The notes under the pieces: model-generated
What the model was told of the DNA's origin: nothing
Seen by the model: the letters and a program-made list of their open reading frames with translations, nothing else
Databases searched by the model: none
Origin: Portunus trituberculatus
Lineage: Eukaryota; Arthropoda; Malacostraca; Decapoda; Portunidae
Reading direction: 5' to 3'
Assembly (NCBI RefSeq): GCF_017591435.1
Contig: NC_059256.1
Location: 943,994-1,007,993, forward strand
DNA: 64,000 bases
Program-made: the position numbers and the translations under genes
Shown here: piece after piece, positions 1 through 10,146 of the stretch
Numbering within the stretch: the stretch's first letter is position 1
How the letters are laid out: the number at the start of each line of letters is the position of its first letter

Positions 1-287
1 CAAAACTTTCTCTCTCTTCTGCGGCCAGAGCTGCCTTCCTCCATGTCATTCTTGCCAGTACGACTGGCCCTCCCTGCACCTGAGGCAGGTTGTTGCTGCT
101 TCTGCTGCTGCTGCTCACTCATGCTGCTACTAGTCCTCATCCCTCCACTGCAGCACTGTTCCCGGCAGCACACGCCACCGCCAGTCCTGCAGGAAACTTG
201 AGGGAAGCCAGTTGGAGACGTTGTACCAAGCAGGGCGCTGTCCTGGACTTTGGCCTGGTCTGTGAAGTAGGGAGGAAAGGCAGCCAT
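1..287 (-). CDS. Partial coding exon, diverged paralogue of the first exon of the H2C2 integrase-like gene
   Basis: On the minus strand an ATG at 287 opens a frame with no stop for 95 codons, up to the window edge. Its first 25 or so residues align with the start of the exons at 10458-10355 and 26327-26224. MA.F.P, TDQ and ALLGTTS are shared, with conservative changes (R/K, E/Q) in between. Conservation of one frame between clearly diverged DNA copies argues for real coding sequence. Beyond residue 25 it differs: a Cys-rich patch, then a Gln-rich patch and a basic end. The frame may run past a true donor there. An acceptor-like AG lies just upstream after a long CT/GT tract (303-366 on the plus strand). 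Function unknown; homology to the other exons is the only guide. Confidence 0.5.
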   Translation of the reverse strand, partial: MAAFPPYFTDQAKVQDSALLGTTSPTGFPQVSCRTGGGVCCREQCCSGGMRTSSSMSEQQQQKQQQPASGAGRASRTGKNDMEEGSSGRRRERKF

Positions 288-301
288 GACAGAGCTGAGT
301 G

Positions 302-302
<1 letters not shown>

Positions 303-364
<62 letters not shown>

Positions 365-366
365 AA
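303..366. repeat. (CA)n-(GA)n compound microsatellite
   Basis: About 23 CA units run straight into GA units. Read on the minus strand this is a (CT)(GT) pyrimidine-rich tract directly before the acceptor-like AG of the exon starting at 287. Confidence 0.95.
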
Positions 367-498
367 GAATGGAGCAGTGTGTCATCCAGGAAGCCTCCAG
401 ATATCTAGACCTTGGCCTTGAACTGGGACACCTCAAGTCTTAGTAAGGAAGAAGTAGTTCACCATCACAGAGCGTTTGGGTATGTTGCCTTGAAAGAT

Positions 499-499
<1 letters not shown>

Positions 500-554
<55 letters not shown>
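500..554. repeat. (CT)n microsatellite at the start of unit copy 1
   Basis: Pure CT run. The same position is a CT run in copy 2 (19988-20066) and copy 3 (40627-40698), so it marks the unit junction. Confidence 0.95.
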
Positions 555-556
<2 letters not shown>

Positions 557-639
557 AACTGTGTATGGTATGTAAACAAAAATCACTCAAAAGTTTTTCA
601 TCAACAAATGAGTACAAGCTTCACGTCAAACACCAAATG

Positions 640-830
640 TAATCATGCAATGCAAACTCATTTCCCGAAGCACAAAATTTCAAACACATTTTCCCAAGCA
701 CCGCAATGCAGACTCATTAGCTCAAGCACCACAATGCAAACACACTTCCCTGATCGTCATTATATGGAAACACATTTGCCCAAGCACCATAACACAAACA
801 CTTTTTCTCAAGCACCTCAATGCAAAGGTC
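640..830. repeat. Degenerate minisatellite of about 29 bp, 6 units (copy 1)
   Basis: Units of the type CAATGCAAACTCATTTCCC followed by GAAGCAC repeat six times with substitutions. The same block is at about 20120-20305 and 40788-40975. It produces spurious repetitive reading frames (QTHFPKH-type) in two frames, which I do not take as genes. Confidence 0.8.
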
Positions 831-1178
831 ATATCAAGTAAAACTGAATCATCAAGCAGTATAGGCAGTCCCTACCTTAGCACATTAAGGCTCCTTGTCT
901 TTATAAGTCTGTGGCTATTAACAGGAACTCAAATTCACTGAAACACCTTCAAAAGATTGACTGATCTTTTTAAATTTAATTACAGGAAATACAAGTTAAG
1001 GACTGCCAGTTTAAATACCAAACAAAAAATAAGTAAAAGTTGAACAAAGCTCATTCTTACCGATCATGTCAGGTTCTCCCGGCTCTGAGACTTTGTTCAC
1101 CTTTATGGGCTGCATGGTGGGAGTGGGGGCTTGTGTTTTTACCGAACTCAAATGCCGGCATTCACTGCAGCTCTCAAC

Positions 1179-1926
1179 CTGAAGATTTATAACTACTTAA
1201 CAAGAATCACTAACACTAATGACAGAAAAAATTATCAAATATTAAGAGGTTAATAAAATTGTTGCCTTTGTTAATTAATTATGAGTGAAGCAAAGTTTTC
1301 ATATGGAAAAAGTTGTTTAACTTTGCCGTAACTGTAATGCCATACAAACGTTTGTATCTCCAGAACTATGAGGCGGATCATAACAAAATTACCACCAAAT
1401 GATGGTGCAACTCTTCAAATTTTATATGAAATAGCTTTCATCTCTTCTACTGGATGAAGTGTCAATGGGTAACTCACAAAAACTAGAAGGGTATTGAAAA
1501 GGAGAATTTATCAACATACTCGTATATCAACATATATCAGCTTCACAAACCCTCGGTGGTGCCTTGGCGGGGCTATTCCACATTTTCTTTTGGAAAAACA
1601 AGCTTGGAAATAGTACCTAACTTACTTCAGAAAAAAAAGCAACAACACAAATTGGAAATTGACCAGAAAAACACACAACACAACACGGCAAGGCCATTGT
1701 TCAACTGACCAGATCCAATCTGGGGTTGATGTCTTTGTTTTTGTTTATTTTTCATGGCCACACACACTTGCTGATGACAACCACTGTTAGAGATGGTGAG
1801 TTAATCCACGTCTAAGAGATATAACTTGCAAGACATCAGGTGCTTTTTTATTAATGTTCAGTCTTCTAACCTTTGAATTAACTTGCAAGACAGCAGGCAG
1901 TTTTATTAAAGTGTTCCTTCCCCTAA
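1179..1926. other. Intron 3 sequence of the integrase-like gene, no gene seen
   Basis: AT-rich, no coding signal on either strand. It contains the motif CAGCAGGTG with TTTTATTAA near 1885-1915, which recurs near 7060 on the far side of the SINE. Confidence 0.5.
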
Positions 1927-3424
1927 AGGTGCGTCCACAGACAAAAAATCGTTACCATATCACAGGAGAAGCAGGATGACGTCATAAGCGGTGAAACGAT
2001 GGAAGTGGATCTGGCAACAAGCAGTGGTACCAGATGAGGTTGTTTACCATCGTTTCAACTCTGCTCACAGGGCAAAGACCGGTGGACAATGTTTGAAGGT
2101 GATGTCCGTTGGTAACTCAGGCATTTAAGTCAGTGTGTGGCCTTGGACGACTGGTGCAGTACATCACTACCATGGTACACAAGAAAAAAAACAAGGCCAA
2201 AAAATTGCACTATGCAGCATGATCATTGCTGTACTCTGTGAGGAGGAGGAGGAGATGACAAGAAGGGAATGGTGCAAGGACTGGTTGCAGAAATGAAATG
2301 AAAGAGGAAGCCATGCAACCATTTTCCAAGAATTGAGAACTGGCTATGAATCGGACTTTACGAAATATATGCGGATGGACCCAAATACCTTCTACGATTT
2401 ACTGGAAAAGTTTAAACCTTTTATAACCAAGCAGGACACCTGTATGAGGGAGAGCATTTCACCTGCAGCACGTCTGGAAGCAACGTTGATGTACCTTTCC
2501 ACCGGGTGCTCCTAGTTCCCTTCAATACAGTACAAGAATTTAAAAACAGAGTCTGTCTGCAATCATTCCTGATATGTGCAAAACCATCTATGATGTGCTT
2601 AAGGATCCATACTTAAAGGTAAGTAATGCTTTTTTATGAAGGTAATGAAAATTACTTGCATAATGTGAAGTACATCCCTACAGTTGAGCATAGACGCGAG
2701 ATTAATTACATACATTATACATCTTGTTAGGTGTATGTAAAAAGACCTAAGTGCTTGGTGTTTGGATACTCGTACATTACCCACCTTGAGACGCAACCCA
2801 TCGAGTAAAACTACATCTTTACACATGTGTAAAGTTGTTCATGAATATTGTTTCTAAACCTGGGACAAAGACATACTATGACTGTTACTTTCACAGCTTT
2901 ATTGTAAACATATTGATGCCACTTTCAATACAGACAAAATTATGGTCGTACATAATTAGCCAACAACCTTGGATGAAAAGGTGAGCTTCCCTAATTTTCC
3001 CAGATAAAGTACCTCAGAAATTAGTTTCTGTGCATGGATCCTATTTTCTTCATTCATCTTTCGCAAATCATTGGTAACAACATCACCAAAAGCACTTTCT
3101 TCATTGCTATCCTCCTTCTCCGATCGAGATAGTTCTTTCAGTTGGTGAAGCGCTTCTTGAAGCACCTCATGCCTCTCGTCAGTGAGTAAAGACCTTTTTC
3201 TCCCTTCGGTAGTTTGAGTCTGAATGCGTGAAGACTCAGGCGTTGCAGGTCGTACATTATCATGCGATGTACTTGGGACAGGTGTGACAGGCGTTGGTGT
3301 TGTATGGGTTACAGAACCATCTTCATTTTGTTGAAGTATAGGATCATTGAATATCTGAAAATAGATAAATGCCATTAGTGTATGCCAACATGTATTATTG
3401 TTTTAATTTCCTGTCACACACACA

Positions 3425-3427
<3 letters not shown>

Positions 3428-3472
<45 letters not shown>
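3428..3472. repeat. (GA)n microsatellite in the Harbinger
   Basis: Pure GA run in the transposase intron, upstream of exon 2 of the antisense MADF gene. Confidence 0.9.
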
Positions 3473-3475
<3 letters not shown>

Positions 3476-4006
3476 AATATATTATATATATCGAGAATGC
3501 TTAAAAAACTTTAATAACATTTTTCTCATTAACAGATACCCCAAACAGCGGAGGAGTGGAAGTGTGTAGCAGAGGGGTTTTCCAAAAAAATGGAACTTTC
3601 CTAATTGCATCGGAGCAGTTGACGGGAAGCACATCCTGATAAGGCCACCACCTGATAGTGGTTCCTTCTACTACAACTACAAAGGAAGCCACAGCATCGT
3701 GTTAACCCCTTCAGTCCGGGGAGGTATATATACGTCATGGTGGCTATGCGCGCCAGTCCGGTGACGTATATATACGTCCAGAAGCCTTACCTCCAGTCCG
3801 GGGACATTTTATTACGTCTTGCAGGCCATAAGCGTTTTAGATGAGTGTACCCAAGAAAACCAGCAGCCATTCGTTCTCTTAGATATGTATATTATCTAGG
3901 AAAATGAATATATGTAACTATTATATCGCAGACAAGAATAAGTTTTCGCATGAAGGTTTATTTTATTCTGTTTCGTCAGCTTTAGCAACCACAGCCACCA
4001 GCTCAC

Positions 4007-4009
<3 letters not shown>

Positions 4010-4066
<57 letters not shown>

Positions 4067-4098
4067 CTTATCAGTGTCACATGTCTCTCTCTAATCCT

Positions 4099-4136
<38 letters not shown>

Positions 4137-4165
4137 TGTTTCCATTCGTAGTTTTTTGCAGGTTT

Positions 4166-4217
<52 letters not shown>

Positions 4218-4223
4218 CATGTG

Positions 4224-4277
<54 letters not shown>
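4010..4277. repeat. Cluster of four dinucleotide microsatellites
   Basis: (GA)n 4010-4063, (CT)n 4101-4132, (GT)n 4168-4216 and (CT)n 4227-4277, all within the piggyBac-like insert. Reading frames here are only repeat translation. Confidence 0.95.
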
Positions 4278-4281
<4 letters not shown>

Positions 4282-4381
4282 CGTATTTCAATTCTCTTCT
4301 CTCTCATTTCGCGCGTTTGAAATAATGTATATTTTGCATGACAGGTATATATAAGGGGACTCTTTTCAACAATAAATAACA

Positions 4382-4924
4382 GTGTTTACCGCAAATGAGA
4401 TGCTTCACTCTGATATAAGACGCTTTAGGCTATCTGTACAGACAGAAATATGGCAATTCATGATTGCTACCAGGCCACAGCCCTCCACCTCCGACTTCAC
4501 AGCACTCCCCTCCACCTCCGCCTTTCCCTCACAGCCCTCCACCTCCGACTTCACAGCACTCCCCTCCACCTCCGCCTTTCCCACAGCCCTCACAGCCCTC
4601 CACCTCCGGCTTCACTGCACTCCCTCCACCTCCGCCTTTCCTCACAGCCCTCCACCTCCGGCTTCACCACACTCCCTCCACCTCCGCCTTTCCCTCACAG
4701 CCCTCCACCTCCGGCTTCACCGCACTCCCCTCCACCTCCGCCTTTCCCTCACAGCCCTCCACCTCCGGCTTCACCGCACTCCCCTCCACCTCCGCCTTTC
4801 CTCACAGCCTCCACCTCCGGCTTCACCGCACCCCTCCACCTCCGCCTTTCCCTCACAGCCCTCCACCTCCGCCATCACAGCACCACCACCCAAGAGATTC
4901 AGGGAGAAATCTCCCGAATTGTAA
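4382..4924 (+). pseudogene. Proline/serine-rich reading frame, possible remnant of a piggyBac transposase C-terminus
   Basis: The frame opens with a short non-repetitive stretch (RRFRLSVQTEIWQF), then translates the 54-bp minisatellite as PSTSDFTALPSTSAFP-type repeats with frame changes between units, and closes with a basic PPPKRFREKSPEL. The head and tail could correspond to the part of piggyBac transposases where the last helix leads into a linker before the C-terminal cysteine region. That is inference from position and weak pattern only. AATAAA follows 15 bp later. It may never have been a functional protein. Confidence 0.25.
4476..4890. repeat. 54-bp GC-rich minisatellite, about 7-8 units
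   Basis: Units begin CACAGCCCTCCACCTCCG; the first spacing is exactly 54 bp (4476 to 4530). Each unit is itself two related halves. Base composition (CCTCC-rich) is unlike the AT-rich surroundings. Confidence 0.9.
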
Positions 4925-6684
4925 TAAAAAAAAAACAATAAAATATAAGTAAAATTTTGTATTGTTTTCCTTTTTAGCATAGCAATGGGAAGTGTATTGT
5001 AACATACAAATATTTTTACACATCCTGATATACAGTATGTGATGAATATATTGAGTTTATGGCTAAAACATTGATTATTCAATACTAAAGCTTCAAATCT
5101 TGGCGCGCGCGGGCCGCCCAGATGGAGCGTGGTGCATGTTTTCTAACTTCCAGGGCGAATGGGTTAATATGGCTGTCTCCAATGCAGACTCAAACTTCAT
5201 ATATGTTGACGTGGGCATTAATGGAAGAGTGTCGGATGGTGGAGTGTGGGATAACTGTTCTCTCAACCAGCATATTGAAGCAGGATCTGCGGGTATGCCA
5301 GATGATGAGGTACTCCCTAACAGCTTAAAAATATTACCATATGTGATCGTTGCTGATGATGCATTTCCTCTGAAGCGTCATATCATGAAACCTTTCTCTC
5401 ATCAAAATCAAAACCTTGAGCAACGTGTTTTCCTACCGACTGTCAAGAGCTCGACGCACCGTAGAAAACGCATTCGGAATACTTGCTAAAAGATTTGAAG
5501 TGTTTCATAAAGCCATTAACCTTGAACCAAAAAAAGTTTTAAAAAAATAGTTCTTGCTTGCACTGCACTACATAATTACCTTCGCAAAGCACCTATCACC
5601 CCAAATTTGTGTTCGGATGCAAATATAGAAAACACTGAAGAAATCCCTGGCATGCTACCGCTCGAGTATGAGGAACACACCTCCACCATCAACGGCACAA
5701 TTGTACGCGATCTGTATATGAAATATTTCAATGAGGAAGGTTCTGTGATCTGGCAAAACAGACATACATGAGGCTAAGTTACATTATATATATTATAAGT
5801 AAAATTATAATAGTAATGTATCATAGAAATCACCAATGTTGCATATTGAACATACTTTACATTGCTTTGTTGACAAATGTATTATAAAGGTGGATTGTGG
5901 CAATAAAGAATATATGGCCATGGTTTGGGTTTTCATTTTCTTGTTTTCTCATTCAAAGACAGGTAAATAAACAGATATACGACAATTACGTACTCACCTC
6001 ATGATCAGACACTTCTTCAGGCACATGAGACACTTGGCTATCCATACTTGAAACGGATTCTCTCATGCTGTCGCCATCGTTGAGGAAGCAGAGGTCATCA
6101 AAACACCATAATAGATGTAAATGTCATAAGCACCAGCCCCCGATTTCTTTGATTTCTCCAGTTTTCGTAGCTCTCTCCTATATTGACTACGGATGGATTC
6201 TATTTTTTTCTTCACTTCAAAAGTAGTAACAGATAATCCTATTCTATTAAGTCCTGCCGTTATTTCATTGATGGCCGCGACACGTTTGTTCCTATCATTG
6301 TACACATCAGCCTTGACATTCCATAAGCATGGATTTTGCCAGTATAATTCTATTAGTAGCAGAGTCTCTTTTTTGTCCCAGTGCCAACTTTTCTCCTTGA
6401 CTGAGGTACTGCTGACCATGTTAACAGGACAATTGAGAACTAGTGAACTGACAAACTTTGAAAATCCTGTAACCAAAAGTGACTTTGTTCGTCGTGTGCC
6501 TGGCAGCATCGTATATTTCCACACCAGACAGTGTCTGACGCTTCGATGCTGCGAACACGGACAGTGTCCAGTACACCACTTGGTGCTCGCTTCTGACGTC
6601 ATCAGCGAGCCTTTCCGCTTTCCACTGGTAATTGGTAACAATTTTGTCCGTCAAACATTGTTCAATCGTGTGGACGCACCTTAA

Positions 6685-7014
6685 GAGGTAAGAGTGAAGT
6701 TGGGGCATGCACTATGCAGTTCTTGGCTGCACTCACTCATCTCCTGACATGTCAGCCTTTGAGCCTGAGGTGAATAGAGTCCACCACTCTGGGACGCAGT
6801 GCCCACTTTGGAATCCAGGTTACCACAGTTTACCTACCTAGGAAATGGGTCACAAATCCCGGAATTAAACCTGGTACCGATCACTGTTGGATGGACAGAG
6901 CCACAGGGTTTAAGGTAGAATTGCTCAAGAAATTTCTGGCCCGACCAGGGATCGAACCCATGATCTCTCAGATGTGAGATGAGCGTGCTAACCACTGCAC
7001 CACAGGACCACCTC
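6685..7014 (-). mobile_element. tRNA-derived SINE, copy 1
   Basis: On the minus strand the head from 7014 has an A box TGGTGCAGTGGTTAGC (near 7002-6987) and a B box GGTTCGATCC (6958-6949), followed by a tRNA-unrelated body ending near 6690. The order and 40-bp spacing of A and B boxes are those of a tRNA-type pol III promoter. It is also present in copies 2 and 3, so it predates the duplication. The Harbinger landed at its 3' edge. Confidence 0.75.
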
Positions 7015-7794
7015 TCCTAACCTTTATCTGAATAGAGTTAAGTTCCAAAGCAGCAGGTGGTTTTATATGTCAGTGTTCCTTATAGCCTTAGCCTAAAGAG
7101 CCATTTCCTACAAGGCAGCAAGAGCCATTACAAGTACTATAACTCCAGGCCAGAGTGGACCAAGGGCCAATGATGGATAAGAGGTTGTTCCACACTATTG
7201 GAAAAATGCATATCTCCTCAACTACATAAGCAGTTTATTGTCCTGACCACAAAAGAGTGCATATTTCTGTCTTACCACTTGCCGCCTTTTGCCGTCAGAC
7301 GATCCAATGTAGTACAGAATCTTGCCTGCAAGTAGAAAGACACCAAAAAATGACAAAATATAAGCAGAGTTGGAGCAGAGCTTAATCAGGTAATGACTCT
7401 GGCTATCTGTCACTCCATTTTATAAAACAATAGGAAGAGATATTGATCAATGCCTATTGGATCATGTCAGTAAATGAGTCTGTGTATACTTAGTTATGGG
7501 AAGGGGATTTCAGTGTGGTGGGGCAGATTCCATTTATTTCAAATATTCTTCAGATACCGTTTGATTAACGGTGTCTTGATTGATTGTTCTTTTTAACAAT
7601 GGAAGGGCAGAGCATGTGAGACGGTCATGGAGTAGCTGTGGTATGGGAGTTAGTGTGAACTCTATACAGTGTGTAGAGGGTACATAGTCAGTGATGTCAT
7701 CACAGATGTTCAGGATTGGGGAACTGGAGGGGAGTACAGAACGTTACATGCTCAACTTGTACAAGTAAAGAACAACAACAGCAAGGAAAAAAAA

Positions 7795-8015
7795 AAAAAG
7801 GAAATCTGTCCGTGGATGGCGGGGAACTGGAAGAGGCGGAACAAATCTGCTATCTGGAGGTGGGAGAGGAAACAGCAGCAAAGATAAGAGCGGCCAAAGA
7901 GGAAAAAAATGACAAGTCTGTCTGTTCCCCTGAAAAGTAGAGCAAGGGTGTATGAGGCCTGCATAAGGTCTGTTTTACTGTATGGGTGTTGAGTGAAAAG
8001 CTGTTAAGAGTTCTG
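7795..8015 (+). pseudogene. Non-LTR reverse transcriptase C-terminal remnant, copy 1
   Basis: In two overlapping frames: SVDGGELEEAEQICYLE, then after a shift at an A-run, SRARVYEACIRSVLLYG followed by a stop. The pair E..(F/Y)CYL and L..YEACI.S.LLYG is the pattern just after the RT domain of many non-LTR elements, where YG.E.W would follow. Sits in intron 2 of the integrase-like gene on the opposite strand. The same remnant is in copies 2 and 3. Confidence 0.45.
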
Positions 8016-8908
8016 ACAACACGTGACCACAAAACCTTGTTCTATATGGCTGGTGTCAGAGTCAAGGTGGCTGCAAAGTGAGGCAACAGAGAGACCTACA
8101 CGCGAAAAATGAAACAGGAGAACAATGTACAAGACTCACGTGATGCATCCCACTGGAAGTTTGATGCTTTTCTACGGATGAATTTTCTCTCTGGTTTTGT
8201 CTCGCCGTTGACAAAATTTCCACTTTGTAAGACAGAGATTAGTTTCTCATAGATGGTGTTGTCCAACTCAAACTTTTTGCTGCATCTGGTTTCATATTCC
8301 TCCACACACAAGTCAGACCTGTAAGAGAATTAAGAAATCATTGTAACTTACCCTAGTAAGTGTGCAATGATCAGGGTTCCTCTTAGGCTGTGCTGTCCAC
8401 CTATGCGTGACTTACGGTGCACTGGTAGCAAGGCTCAGATTTCATCCAGAGTTGGGGATGTCAAACTGATTTGTGGAAGCACATTCCCAGAAAAACATCC
8501 ATTCACAAAGCATAACACTAAATTTAGGTTGAGACAGAGATGACAAGAACAAATGACAACGAAACCATAGACACAAATGTGTGAAACGACAATATACTAA
8601 CGAGCTATATAACAAACAGAACCCCAAAAACAAAGGGACATGAAGTGAAATGGGATGGGCAGCACGCATCACCACACATAGTTGGACAGCACAGCCTAAG
8701 AGGAACCCCGATCATCGCACACTTACCACGCTAAGTTATGATGATCTCATAATTCCTCATCGGCTGCGCTATCCAACAGTGTGACGTCATGCATGACTGT
8801 TCGTGGCCTCATCCCCAACATAACAAAAAGGTTGAAACACCAAATGTGCATACATACATACATGTCTATGCAAGAAACAATAAACAACTAGAGATCAAAA
8901 ATAGATCA

Positions 8909-9480
8909 CTACATACTCTCAGCCCATGATTTCAGAGTGTTCTGTCCAAGGCAACCCACAGCTAATATGGTCTTGTTGTAATGTTTAACAAAAGTAGATT
9001 CACATATCCAACCAACTGCTTGTTTAAACCTTACCCACACCATTCCTGTTCTAAATGCTGTAGAGGTGGATGCAGACACAACTGAATAGGCATTAAACCA
9101 AGCCTTACTTATACCAGACTCTCTCACTACATTCTTGACCCATCTAGTAATTGTGGCCTGTGATGCTAGCCCAAAAGGTTTCCTGGTTGTTAACAACAGT
9201 TTATTTTGATCTGGTCTTATTCTCAGCTTCTTTGTCAACTGTAAATATGTCCTTAAGGCATCAACAATACAAAGGTTAACATTCAAAGGAAGACCACTAA
9301 AACTTATTTGTTGCAAATGATGTTTGACATTAAAGGTTTAAAGTGGATCACCAATTCTAAAAATAATCTCATTCTGGGTAAGCAAAATATTCCTGATGTT
9401 TGAAGCCTTTGCCAAGACAAAAGCATGAATCAAACTGTCAAAAGTCTTTAGTAGCAAATCAGGATCCCATGTAAATCCAT
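8909..9480 (-). pseudogene. Tyrosine recombinase (DIRS/Crypton-type) remnant, copy 1
   Basis: The frame from about 9475 down matches the catalytic half of eukaryotic tyrosine recombinases: FDSLIHAFVLAKASNIR, a stop near 9319, then ATITRWVKNVVRESGI, SASTSTAFRTG, AVGWICESTFVKHYNK. The nucleophile Tyr in HYNK is kept. Where active members have HSxRSASTS this one has YSVVSASTS, so the His and second Arg are both lost, and the first Arg (usual TTAQR) is not seen. It is dead, and the same losses are in copy 2 (23868-24439). It lies in intron 1 of the integrase-like gene. It could also be a remnant of a YR-bearing DNA transposon. Confidence 0.6.
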
Positions 9481-9650
9481 CCCTAGGCAGTTTTGACCAT
9501 TGTTTCACACAACGTAAACACCAACTCCATCAGGCAGCCACTGTGAGCGGCCACACGTCTGAACCCTGGAAGTGTCTGCCGTGTTCTGAGTCTTGCTACC
9601 AGCGCAGCCAATAAGGAATTACTAACACATTGCATTGTTTCAAGCAAAAA

Positions 9651-9809
9651 GTGGAGTTTGTAGCAATGTTTCATTCCTCTTCAGTGAGTGGATCAGGTAC
9701 CAACCTGATCCACTCCCAGGATATAATAAGCCACACTAGCCAAACCTCTTGGCACATTCAGCCTGAAGCTGTTCCCTGAAGAGGAACGAAACGTTGTTAC
9801 AAACTCCAC
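9651..9809. repeat. Inverted repeat with 34-bp arms
   Basis: GTGGAGTTTGTAGCAATG at 9651 onward pairs with the reverse of the sequence ending at 9809 (arm identity about 30 of 34). A smaller perfect palindrome around GATCAGGTACCAACCTGATC lies in the spacer. Each arm contains CTGAAGAGGAA(C/T)GAAAC on one strand. Repeated in copy 2 at about 24610-24768. Confidence 0.75.
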
Positions 9810-9962
9810 TGGAGAGTTCATCGGGGCTCTTACTGTTAATAACAATCATTTAATTACACAAATAGAAAAGACAAAGAAAACACTTAATAATGCTGAGGTT
9901 GCTCATGCCTTTAACATCATCTGTAAAACAGAATATATATATACATATACATATACATAAAT

Positions 9963-9963
9963 A

Positions 9964-10059
<96 letters not shown>

Positions 10060-10071
10060 CTATATTTATAA

Positions 10072-10143
<72 letters not shown>
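9963..10143. repeat. (AT)n microsatellite, two blocks
   Basis: AT runs 9968-10053 and 10078-10142 separated by a short A-rich spacer. The copy 2 counterpart is where a SINE and another element have inserted. Confidence 0.95.

Positions 10144-10146
<3 letters not shown>

Larger units (their letters stand above)
3706..5163. mobile_element. piggyBac-like element nested in the Harbinger transposase
   Basis: 1458 bp flanked by TTAA on both sides (3702-3705 and 5164-5167), the piggyBac target duplication. The left end reads CCCCTTCAGTCCGGGG and the right end, reversed, CCCATTCGCCCTGG: both start CCC.TTC but the match is poor. Subterminal palindromes such as GACGTATATATACGTC follow the left end. 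Inside are GA, CT, GT and CT microsatellites, a proline-rich reading frame, an AATAAA and a poly-A-like run. It splits the Harbinger transposase after the SGSFYYN block and most of that gene resumes on the other side, though 2 bp out of frame. No complete transposase remains. Confidence 0.7.
2333..5771 (+). pseudogene. Harbinger transposase (DDE), broken
   Basis: Exon A (2333-2618) begins with the family's N-terminal pattern (MDPNTFYDLLEKF, then ITKQDT, then AARLEATLMYL). After a frameshift near 2515 it runs to a donor AAAG/GTAAGT. Exon B starts at 3536 after TTAACAG and contains the first catalytic Asp in CIGAVDGKHI followed by RPPPDSGSFYYN. It is interrupted by the nested insert at 3706-5163. 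It resumes with IYVDVGINGRVSDGG (second Asp) and later RRTVENAFGILAKRF (catalytic Glu) near 5455-5505. It ends at the TGA at 5769-5771. Visible breaks: a one-base shift at an A-run near 3589, the insertion, a 2-bp shift at its right edge, and a shift near 5430. All three DDE residues can be seen but not in one frame. Some homopolymer shifts could be assembly error. Confidence 0.85.
2956..6419 (-). pseudogene. Harbinger accessory MADF/Myb-like DNA-binding protein, broken
   Basis: Exon 1 (6419-5998) starts at an ATG and encodes a MADF-type three-helix domain: HWDKKETLLLIELY, then LWNVKADVYNDRNKR, then KKKIESIRSQYRRELRK. A one-base shift near 6100 moves the remainder (FLNDG, then an acidic Ser-rich tail) to another frame. 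It ends at a clean donor GAG/GTGAGTAC. Exon 2 (3354-2956) begins after TTTTCAG in matching phase and encodes a Thr/Pro/Ser linker plus a charged C-terminal helix with LGKLGKL. Harbingers usually carry such a second protein, which helps the transposase bind the ends. Here its exon 2 lies inside the transposase intron and its intron contains most of the transposase on the other strand. Confidence 0.7.
1927..6681. mobile_element. PIF/Harbinger DNA transposon with exact empty sites in the sister copies
   Basis: The ends are perfect 13-bp inverted repeats AGGTGCGTCCACA, flanked by the 3-bp duplication TAA (1924-1926 and 6682-6684), typical of PIF/Harbinger. Removing the element and one TAA gives CCCCTAAGAGGTAAG, exactly the sequence in copy 3 near 42030; copy 2 near 21410 has CCCCTAAGTGGTAAG. 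It carries a transposase gene (plus) and a MADF-type gene (minus), both broken, and is itself interrupted by a TTAA-flanked insert at 3706-5163. Confidence 0.9.

Noticed and set aside
497..841. Overlapping frames across (CT)n and the 29-bp minisatellite
   Set aside because: Pure translation of repeats (SLSLSL and QTHFPKH types); open in several frames and on both strands.
6949..7014. Functional tRNA gene
   Set aside because: A and B boxes are present but the head does not fold as a full tRNA with matching acceptor ends and it continues into a SINE body repeated in the window.
8442..8675. Minus-strand 77-codon frame
   Set aside because: Absent as an open frame in copy 2 and without splice sites or motifs.
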